From: JACMLC01 sp963817025
GTDB lineage: Bacteria > Acidobacteriota > Blastocatellia > Pyrinomonadales > Pyrinomonadaceae
Direction of reading: 5' to 3'
Assembly (NCBI GenBank): GCA_963817025.1
Contig: CAWFML010000004.1
Span: forward strand, 868,001 to 932,000
Length of the DNA: 64,000 bases
Shown here: positions 58,264 through 64,000 of the stretch, in pieces
Layout: every line of letters starts with the position of its first letter
How positions within the stretch are numbered: position 1 is the first letter of the stretch
Translations under genes and position numbers: made by a program
Notes under the pieces: model-generated
Seen by the model: only the letters and a program-made list of their open reading frames with translations
Database searches by the model: none
What the model was told of the DNA's origin: nothing

Positions 58264-59330
58264 CTTTCAATCCCCTTCTTGTCCACGGAAACGGCGTTGC
58301 GCGTATCTTCGGCAGTAATCTCTTCCTCTTCGGTTCTGGATTTGGCGGCGCGTCGTGCGCGCCAACCCTTGAACGGGTCTATCCCGCCGAGCAGCCCTTG
58401 CGGCCTTGTAATCATCAGGATGATGAGCAGCAGCGAGTAGATGACCATCCGGTATTCTGCAAAGCCCCTTAGAACTTCGGGCAGGATGGTCAGCATAATG
58501 GCTCCGATAATCGAGCCGACGATAGAGCCGAGTCCGCCGAGGATGACCATAATCAGAATCTCGAAGGACTTGATAAACTCGAACGACTTCGGATTCAGAT
58601 AGCCATCGAAACAGTGCGCGAAGAGGACGCCCGCAGCCCCCGCCATCGCGGACGAGATGACAAACGCCATCACTTTATAGCGCGTCGTGTTGACGCCCAT
58701 CGCTTCCGCCGCGAGTTCGTCTTCGCGGATAGAGATCAGCGCGCGGCCAAAGGCGGAGTTGACGATGTTATAAACAATGGCAATGGTGGCAACTGCGACC
58801 AGCGCAATCCAGAAAAAGCTTTTGACAATCGGGATGCCGGAAAATCCGCGCGCAGCCCCGACGGCTTCTATGTTATTGAGCACGACGACGATGATCTGCC
58901 CGAAACCGAGCGTCACAATCGCTAAATAGTCGCCCTTCAGTTTGAGCGAAGGCACGCCGACCACCAGCCCCGCGATGGCCGCGATGAGCGCGCCGATGAT
59001 CGTGGCTAAGAGAAACTCGACAAAAGCTCCGGGCATCCCGCCGCCCAGAGCGGCAGCCATGCGGTCGCCGTAGTTGACAGTAAAGTAGGCGGAGGAATAC
59101 GCGCCGACAGCCATAAAGCCCGCGTGGCCGATGGAGAATTGCCCTGTGAAGCCGTTAATCAGGTTGAGCGAAACGGCTAAGGTGACGGCCACGCCCGACA
59201 GCATCACCACACGCGCGACGTAAGGCGTGAGCCGAAAGCTTCCGACCCCGTTCAACAGGACATAGTCGAGGCCAAAGAGCACGGCGACGACAACTAGTGC
59301 GAAGAGAAGATTACGCGCAAAGCGTGGCAT
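58260..59330 (-). CDS. livM: Branched-chain amino-acid ABC transporter permease LivM
   Basis: A membrane permease with about ten helices. Family marks: SLNLINGFTGQFSIGHAGFMAVGAYSSAYFTV (about 55-86), GVPSLKLKGDYLAIVTLGFGQI (about 125-146), and the EAA-like loop RALISIREDELAAEAMGVNTTRYKVMAFVISSAMAGAAGVLFA, ending GGLGSIVGSIIGA. The C-terminal cytoplasmic tail (ARRAAKSRTEEEEITAEDTRNA) is longer and more charged than in E. coli LivM. The stop overlaps livG. Confidence 0.95.
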   Translation of the reverse strand: MPRFARNLLFALVVVAVLFGLDYVLLNGVGSFRLTPYVARVVMLSGVAVTLAVSLNLINGFTGQFSIGHAGFMAVGAYSSAYFTVNYGDRMAAALGGGMPGAFVEFLLATIIGALIAAIAGLVVGVPSLKLKGDYLAIVTLGFGQIIVVVLNNIEAVGAARGFSGIPIVKSFFWIALVAVATIAIVYNIVNSAFGRALISIREDELAAEAMGVNTTRYKVMAFVISSAMAGAAGVLFAHCFDGYLNPKSFEFIKSFEILIMVILGGLGSIVGSIIGAIMLTILPEVLRGFAEYRMVIYSLLLIILMITRPQGLLGGIDPFKGWRARRAAKSRTEEEEITAEDTRNAVSVDKKGIER

Positions 59331-59342
59331 ATGTGTTTAAGA

Positions 59343-59420
59343 ATTTATTCATTTGCTCATTGACTCAATTTACTCATTTATTACAATGAGCAAATGAATC
59401 AATGAGTAAATGAGTAAATC
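59343..59420. repeat. Word hairpin, AATGAGTAA/CAAATGAAT class, between livH and livM
   Basis: The left arm is TTTATTCATTTGCTCATTG with continuing TTTACTCAT words (59343-59382). The right arm iterates CAATGAGCAAATGAATC and AATGAGTAAATGAG (59385-59419). It is AT-rich, unlike its surroundings. Confidence 0.8.
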
Positions 59421-59427
59421 ATCCGGT

Positions 59428-60411
59428 TCAGACTTTTTCCTGCGCGACCGACCCCAGTAGTCCTGTGGGCCGGAACAATAAGATCAAGATCAGGATGGCG
59501 AATGCGACTGCATCCTTGTAGGTGGGCGAGAGATACCCGACCACCATCGTTTCCGTCAGACCGATGAGCAAGCCGCCCAAGACCGCGCCCGGAATATTTC
59601 CGATGCCGCCCAAGACCGCCGCGACGAATGCTTTTAAGCCGACCAGAATGCCCATCAACGGGTCGATGCGCGGAATCCGAATCGCCACCAGCACTCCCGC
59701 GGCTGCGGCCAGAGCCGAGCCGAGCGCGAAGGTGAAAGCGATGATGCGATCCGTGTTGATGCCCATCAGCTTGGCCGATTGCAGATTAAAAGAGACTGCG
59801 CGCATGGCCTTGCCCGTCTTGGTGCGATAAACGATGAACTGCAACGCGACCATCAGGCCCAAAGCGATGATGAGCACGATCAAGTCCTGATTCGTCACAG
59901 ACACGCCGCCCGGCAGAGCTATGTTGCGCGCGGCAATCAGTTGCGGATAAGACTTCGGGTCTGCTCCGAAAACAAGCTGGCCGCCGTTTTCCAGCAGCAG
60001 CGACACGCCGATGGCCGTAATCAGCGCGGTCAAGCGCGAATACTTACGCACGGGGCGATAGGCGAATCTCTCTATGATGACGCCTAGAATCGCGCAGATG
60101 ACCATCACCAGCAGCATGATTGCCAGCGCGGTAATCAAAGAAGGCTCTGCCACGCCGCCGCCCAAAATGCCCCTTGCCAGCAGGCGTCCGAGGCTGCTCG
60201 ATTCAGGGTTGCTGATCAGGCTTGAGGCCGCGCGCACGCCTAAACCGTTCGCCAAGTAGTAGCCCGTGAACGCGCCGACCATAAAGACATCGCCGTGCGC
60301 GAAGTTAATCAACTTCAGCACGCCGTAGACCATCGTGTAGCCGAGCGCGATGAGCGCGTAGATCGCGCCCAATGAGATGCCGTTAACAAGCTGTTGAAGG
60401 AATGTTGCCAT
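59428..60411 (-). CDS. livH: Branched-chain amino-acid ABC transporter permease LivH
   Basis: LQQLVNGISLGAIYALIALGYTMVYGVLKLINFAHGDVFMVGAFTGYY is the textbook LivH start. The EAA loop is KTGKAMRAVSFNLQSAKLMGINTDRIIAFTFALGSALAAAAGVL, and GGIGNIPGAVLGGLLIGLTE the pore-forming end. The 327-residue length is slightly above average, with an extra loop at about 60-95 (SSLISNPESSSLGRLLARG). It lies between two word hairpins, and its ATG has no visible ribosome site. Confidence 0.96.
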   Translation of the reverse strand: MATFLQQLVNGISLGAIYALIALGYTMVYGVLKLINFAHGDVFMVGAFTGYYLANGLGVRAASSLISNPESSSLGRLLARGILGGGVAEPSLITALAIMLLVMVICAILGVIIERFAYRPVRKYSRLTALITAIGVSLLLENGGQLVFGADPKSYPQLIAARNIALPGGVSVTNQDLIVLIIALGLMVALQFIVYRTKTGKAMRAVSFNLQSAKLMGINTDRIIAFTFALGSALAAAAGVLVAIRIPRIDPLMGILVGLKAFVAAVLGGIGNIPGAVLGGLLIGLTETMVVGYLSPTYKDAVAFAILILILLFRPTGLLGSVAQEKV

Positions 60412-60419
60412 AATAAGAG

Positions 60420-60543
60420 ATAAGGATGAAGGCGGAAGGATGAAGGATGAAGAAAGAAAAGAATGCTATTCAGTCATGAACGTTTCATGTTTGAAGAGCA
60501 TGCCTTTCATCCTTCCGCCTTCATCCTTCATCCTTGCTTTTCA
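60420..60543. repeat. Word hairpin, GGATGAAGGC class, copy 3, between binding-protein gene and livH
   Basis: The left arm 60423-60453 (AAGGATGAAGGCGGAAGGAT then GAAGGATGAAG) pairs with 60504-60540, TGCCTTTCATCCTTCCGCCT and onward. The loop includes GAAGAGCATGCC, similar to GAACAGCATGCC in copy 1 (16033-16044). Confidence 0.85.
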
Positions 60544-60546
60544 AAG

Positions 60547-61872
60547 TTATCTGGGCGACGTTGCGGGTGAAGCCCCTGTGCGCGGCGATGCTGCTGCCGC
60601 AGGCGAGGCGCGCGTGACCGCAGGCGGAGTGGCCGCCGCTGCCGGAGAGCCGCTCGCGGCAGGCGAGGCACTCATTGCGGGCGACGCGCCCATCGCAGGC
60701 GATGTGGTGGCGGCTGGCATAGTCGCTGCGCCTTCTGGCGTCACGCGATCCGCCACGCCGTACTTGCCGCCCTGATCGACGCGAATCATGACAATCGGCT
60801 TGACCGCATTGCGCTCGCTGTTCAAGGTCACGATGCCCGTGATGCCGGGAAAGTTGGAGGTCTTCGCCAGCGCGTCACGAATCGCCGCGCCGTCTGTCGA
60901 GCCTGCGCGCTTGATGGCATCGAACATGATGCGCGCGGCGTCATAAGCGGTCGCGGCCAGCGCGTCAGGCACATTGCCGTACTTCGCTTTGTAATCGCTG
61001 ACGAACTTCTGCACCGCAGGGTCAGGGTCATCCACCGAGTAGTGGTTCGAGAAATAAGAGCCGACCAGAGCCTGCCCGCCGATTTCATAAAGCCTTTGCG
61101 AGTCCCAGCCGTCGCCGCCGACGAGCGGAGCCGTGATGCCCTGCTTGCGCGCCTGCTGCGCGATGAGGCCGACCTCCGTGTAATAGCCGGGGACGAAAAT
61201 CACATCCGGATTTGAACCCTTGATGGAGGTCAACTGCCCGTTAAAATCAGAATCGCCTTCCTGATAAAACTGCTCGATGACGATTTCGCCGCCCATCTTG
61301 CGGAAGGCATCACCGATAAATTTTCCGAGTCCGACAGAATAGTCGTTCTTCTTATCAATCAAGAGCGCTCCGCGCTTGACCTTCAGATTGTTGACCGCGA
61401 ATTTCGCAATCGCCTCGCCCTGCACAGGGTCTGTGAAGCATGAGCGAAAGATGTAATCGCCCTTCTGCGTCACTTCCGGGTTGGTCGAAGAGGGCGTGAG
61501 CATCGGAATCTTATTGCTCTGGCAAATCGGCGCGGCGGCAATCGAGCGCGAGCTGCCGACTTCGCCGATGACCGCATGAACCTGATCCTGCGTCACCAGC
61601 TTGGAAACCACCGTCGCGGCCTCCTGCGCTTCAGAGCGTGTGTCCTGCACAAACAGCTCTACCTGTTTGCCGTTGATGCCGCCTGCGGCGTTCAGCTCTT
61701 CGGTCGCCATGCGTATGGCATTGGTCGAAGAGATGCCGAAGGTCGCAGTCCCTCCCGTGAGAGGCATGTAGACGCCGATTTTGATTTTGTCGCTCGTCCC
61801 GTTTTGGACACATGCGCCGATGACGAACAGCGACAGCAAAGATGCCAGTATCAAGATTTTTTTCAAGCTCAT
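60547..61872 (-). CDS. livJ: Branched-chain amino-acid ABC transporter substrate-binding lipoprotein (441 aa)
   Basis: The signal ends with a lipobox, F-V-I-G-A-C (Cys21), so it is a lipoprotein. The periplasmic-binding type-I fold follows: IKIGVYMPLTGGTATFGISSTNAIRMATEELNAAGGINGKQVELFVQDTRS, then the E-V-G-S-S-R-S-I-A-A-A ligand region, and FEANMIF-like AYDAARIMFDAIKRAGSTDGAAIRDALA near the end. The last 65 residues are a low-complexity Ala/Ser/Pro/Met/Thr tail (SPAMGASPAMSASPAASGSP) not found in normal LivJ/LivK. It is the first gene of the liv operon. The ligand is probably Leu/Ile/Val or a related amide. Confidence 0.92.
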   Translation of the reverse strand: MSLKKILILASLLSLFVIGACVQNGTSDKIKIGVYMPLTGGTATFGISSTNAIRMATEELNAAGGINGKQVELFVQDTRSEAQEAATVVSKLVTQDQVHAVIGEVGSSRSIAAAPICQSNKIPMLTPSSTNPEVTQKGDYIFRSCFTDPVQGEAIAKFAVNNLKVKRGALLIDKKNDYSVGLGKFIGDAFRKMGGEIVIEQFYQEGDSDFNGQLTSIKGSNPDVIFVPGYYTEVGLIAQQARKQGITAPLVGGDGWDSQRLYEIGGQALVGSYFSNHYSVDDPDPAVQKFVSDYKAKYGNVPDALAATAYDAARIMFDAIKRAGSTDGAAIRDALAKTSNFPGITGIVTLNSERNAVKPIVMIRVDQGGKYGVADRVTPEGAATMPAATTSPAMGASPAMSASPAASGSPAAAATPPAVTRASPAAAASPRTGASPATSPR

Positions 61873-62382
61873 TTAATGATTCGAGCGGCCTTCCCCGGCA
61901 AGGGAAAGACTGCCCGTGCTCCTTTCAGATGATGAAGCGCGGCGCGCTCCGGTCTCGTACGGTCAAAGCTCTCACCCGTGAAATGTTTTAAAGCATGCTG
62001 ATGGTAATTGGCCGAATCATACGCGATTTGTACGATTTCGCAAAACTTTTCGCCCGTGCCGGGTGGCTTTCGCTCCGGCGCAAGAGAAACTGGCAGCTTC
62101 TCTGTGCCTGCTCACATGCATTTGATGGTAAGTAAAGCGAACGCAAATTATACAGAATTAACGCAATGTGTCGAGAGTTAATTGGTTTTCGCCTCCGGTA
62201 ATTATTTGCTAAATCCGCCGCAGAGACTCTCCCGGCATCTGAGGCACGCCTCTTGCTGCAATGATGTTGCAAGTAATTTTGAGTCGTGAAATCGAACACT
62301 TCATGATTCGCTCGAACAAATAGCGAAGAAAAACTGTGTTCATCTAAAAAGATTTGTTTAATCAAAGGGAGGAATCAGAAAC
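61873..62382. other. Gene-free divergent control region (liv operon and stress protein)
   Basis: About 500 bases, AT-richer in the middle (62130-62220). No ORF with a credible start is seen. It holds the promoters of the minus-strand liv operon and of the plus-strand gene at 62383, which has GGGAGG 11 bases before its ATG. Confidence 0.55.
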
Positions 62383-62931
62383 ATGGCAGACACAACAGGC
62401 GCAACCACAGAACGTTCACGTATGTTGACCGGAATGTTTAGAGACAGAGAGAGCGCGGAGCGCGCTTACGGCTCGCTCTCGACTCGCGGCTATGACAAGG
62501 ACGACGTAAATCTTCTGATGTCGGATGAGACGCGCAACAAATATTTCAAAGACGATGACAATGCGCCGGACACAGAGCTTGGCAGTAAGGCTCTGGAAGG
62601 CGCGGGCCTCGGCTCGGCCATCGGCGGCACGACTGGCGCAGTGTTGGGCGCGATTGCAGCCATCGGCACAACCATCGCTTTGCCGGGACTCGGACTCCTG
62701 ATTGCAGGCCCGATTGCGGCTGGACTCGCAGGCATGGGCGCAGGCGGACTGACGGGCGGCTTGATCGGCGCACTGATTGGCGCAGGCATTCCCGAAGAGC
62801 GCGCCAAGATTTATGACGAAGGCGTCCGCAACGGCGGCATCGTGATGGGTGTCACGCCGCGCACGGATGAAGACGCGGAGTACTTCGAGAACGAGTGGAA
62901 GAACTACAAGGGCGAGCACATCTATCGCTAA
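62383..62931 (+). CDS. Glycine-zipper stress-type protein (YflT-like N-terminus, 182 aa)
   Basis: Residues 13-55 (RMLTGMFRDRESAERAYGSLSTRGYDKDDVNLLMSDETR) match the start of general-stress YflT/DUF1269-type proteins. Residues about 70-140 are two long glycine-zipper hydrophobic helices (GLGSAIGGTTGAVLGAIAAIGTTIA and PIAAGLAGMGAGGLTGGLIGALIG), apt for membrane insertion or oligomerisation. The C-terminal part (YDEGVRNGGIVMGVTPRTDEDAEYFENEWKNY) resembles the same family's end. The function is unproven; a role in envelope stress is inferred. It is monocistronic with a clear terminator. Confidence 0.82.
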   Translation: MADTTGATTERSRMLTGMFRDRESAERAYGSLSTRGYDKDDVNLLMSDETRNKYFKDDDNAPDTELGSKALEGAGLGSAIGGTTGAVLGAIAAIGTTIALPGLGLLIAGPIAAGLAGMGAGGLTGGLIGALIGAGIPEERAKIYDEGVRNGGIVMGVTPRTDEDAEYFENEWKNYKGEHIYR

Positions 62932-62957
62932 AGCACTGGTTTGAACCTCGCATTTGT

Positions 62958-62990
62958 AAGGGAAGCTTTCGGGCTTCCCTTTTCTTTTTG
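62958..62990 (+). terminator. Terminator of the glycine-zipper gene
   Basis: A 9-bp perfect stem AAGGGAAGC/GCTTCCCTT (62958-62966 with 62973-62981) followed by TTCTTTTTG. Confidence 0.9.
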
Positions 62991-62999
62991 TCTTAAAGA

Positions 63000-63097
63000 C
63001 AAGTTTCGCGCAAAGGCGCAAAGAAACAAAAGACATAAGGCGCAAAGGAAACTCCAAGCTTATTCTTTGCGCCTTTGCGCGAAATGGCTTGTTCCAT
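63000..63097. repeat. Word hairpin, GCAAAGGC class, copy G
   Basis: The perfect inner stem TTCGCGCAAAGGCGCAAAG (63005-63023) with its complement at 63064-63082, and an outer ACAAG (63000-63004) with CTTGT (63088-63092). It lies between a terminator and the decarboxylase gene. Confidence 0.85.
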
Positions 63098-63128
63098 CAC
63101 CCTTATCTCTGTGTCATACTTATCGAGC

Positions 63129-64000
63129 ATGGAAGAAAATGATAAGCAACCCACAGGCTTTGCGCCCGAACTCGGTGACATGAGCGCGGAAGATTTTCGC
63201 CGCTTCGGACACGAGTTGATAGATTGGGTCAGCGATTATCTCGCGCACATCGAAGAGCGGCCAGTGCTCGCGCAGGTCGAACCCGGCGAACTCAAAGCAC
63301 AGCTTCCAACCTCTGCGCCCGAACATGGAGAGGCGATGTCCACCATCCTCGCGGATGTTGACCGTTTGATCGTGCCCGCGCTCACACACTGGAATCATCC
63401 GGCATTCTTTGCGCTCTTTGCGACTTCGACGAGCGCGCCCGGCATCTTCGGCGAGCTTTTGAGCGCGGCCTTCGATGTCAAAGCGATGCTCTGGCGCACT
63501 TCGCCCGCCGCGACGGAGTTGGAAGAAGTCGCGCTCGACTGGCTGCGGCAGATGATGGGACTCGACGCGGGCATGCAAGGCATCATCTATGACACGGCTT
63601 CTGTTTCAAGCATGCACGCCATCGCCGCCGCGCGCGAAGGTCTCGATGTGCGCGTTCGTGAAGAGGGCATGAGCGGGCGCACAGACCTGCCGCTCCTGCG
63701 CGTCTATGCCTCCGTCGAGGCGCACTCGTCTATCGAGAAAGGCATTCTCGCGCTGGGATTGGGCCAGCGCGCCCTGCGAAAGATTCCAACCGATGCAGAG
63801 TTTCGCATGGACGCAAAGGCTCTGGCCCGCGCCATCGAAGAAGATAAGCGAGACGGCTTTCTTCCCTTCTGCATCGTGGCGACCATCGGCACGACCTCTA
63901 TGAGCAGCATAGACCCCGTGCGCGAGATCGTAGCCATCGGCGAAGAGCACGCAATGTGGCTGCATGTTGATGCGGCCTATGCTGGCTCGGCAGCCATCGT
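63129..64000 (+). CDS. PLP-dependent decarboxylase (aromatic-L-amino-acid decarboxylase family), 3' end beyond window
   Basis: The 290 visible residues begin MEENDKQPTGFAPELGDMSA and follow the group II decarboxylase pattern: FRRFGHELIDWVSDYL, TLADVDRLIVPALTHWNHPAFFALF-like TILADVDRLIVPALTHWNHP, LEEVALDWLRQMMGL, and IYDTASVSSMHAIAAAR where others have G-x-A-T-x-A-x-L-x-A-L. Then come EAHSSIEKGILALGLGQ with the PLP-stacking His, ATIGTTSMSSIDPV and HVDAAYAGSA with the PLP-binding Asp. The catalytic Lys lies past the window. Substrates are likely aromatic amino acids such as phenylalanine, tyrosine or tryptophan. The ATG at 63129 has no strong ribosome site; ATG 63180 is an alternative. Confidence 0.92.
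   Translation, partial: MEENDKQPTGFAPELGDMSAEDFRRFGHELIDWVSDYLAHIEERPVLAQVEPGELKAQLPTSAPEHGEAMSTILADVDRLIVPALTHWNHPAFFALFATSTSAPGIFGELLSAAFDVKAMLWRTSPAATELEEVALDWLRQMMGLDAGMQGIIYDTASVSSMHAIAAAREGLDVRVREEGMSGRTDLPLLRVYASVEAHSSIEKGILALGLGQRALRKIPTDAEFRMDAKALARAIEEDKRDGFLPFCIVATIGTTSMSSIDPVREIVAIGEEHAMWLHVDAAYAGSAAI

Noticed and set aside
61988..62365. Minus-strand ORF of 125 codons upstream of the liv operon
   Set aside because: Composition unlike the genes around it, no ribosome site, and it covers the expected promoter region.

Overview
The window looks like a chromosomal segment of an Acidobacteriota bacterium, most likely class Blastocatellia. This is inferred from several signs: a secreted VWFA-related protein of the type named after Acidobacteria, many secreted proteins ending in FG-GAP/VCBS-like 'DYDGDGKTDIAVFR' repeats, large beta-helix and Ig-like surface proteins, moderately high GC, and core genes with Gram-negative traits (TonB receptor, lipoprotein, MacAB-like efflux). 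No 16S gene is present, so the placement is by gene-family feel only.

Layout. 1-7110: the end of a VOC-family gene, a secreted hypothetical and a 1780-residue beta-helix/CARDB/Calx-beta/FG-GAP protein. 7400-11960: an ankyrin-repeat exported protein, a PQQ-propeller protein, an RRM RNA-binding protein with a long leader, a candidate structured small RNA, and a membrane-protein/DedA pair. 11968-18381: a MacAB-like tripartite efflux operon on the minus strand, facing a Spy-like / ECF sigma / anti-sigma / Spy-like group that resembles metal- or envelope-stress-sensing sigma modules. 18500-23470: a small MITE with an intact target duplication, tRNA-Thr, and four secreted or membrane hypotheticals, including a tandem pair of FG-GAP proteins. 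23513-28348: pgsA, uvrA and a conserved hypothetical. 28560-33739: an apparent iron-uptake operon (Fur-like box, TonB siderophore receptor, PiuC-type hydroxylase, PepSY reductase-like membrane protein, small Cys protein). 33873-37793: DksA-like protein, XerC, VWA protein, TrmFO. 37976-46873: arginine biosynthesis (argR, argG, a P-loop protein of unknown role, argC, argD, an acetylornithine-type carbamoyltransferase and argB on the minus strand; argH divergent) with candidate ARG boxes. 47232-56349: a subtilisin-like protease with FG-GAP tail, a small secreted protein and a 1678-residue adhesin-like protein. 56638-61872: a complete branched-chain amino-acid ABC transporter operon (binding protein, livH, livM, livG, livF). 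62383-64000: a glycine-zipper stress protein and the start of a PLP-dependent decarboxylase.

The most unusual property is not a gene. At least fifteen intergenic spaces hold long imperfect or perfect hairpins whose arms are built by iterating short 'words' (GCAAAGGC, GGATGAAGGC, CAAAGCA, GGTTCTTG, CACAGAG, AATGAGTAA, GTGAC..GTGAT). Some have outer terminal inverted repeats, and one has a perfect 10-bp target duplication, so at least part of the set is mobile. Several sit exactly where a Shine-Dalgarno would be expected inside the arg and liv operons. One supplies the last codons and stop of a coding region. I regard this hairpin system as the best candidate for something undescribed here, followed by a three-hairpin RNA at 10703-10826.
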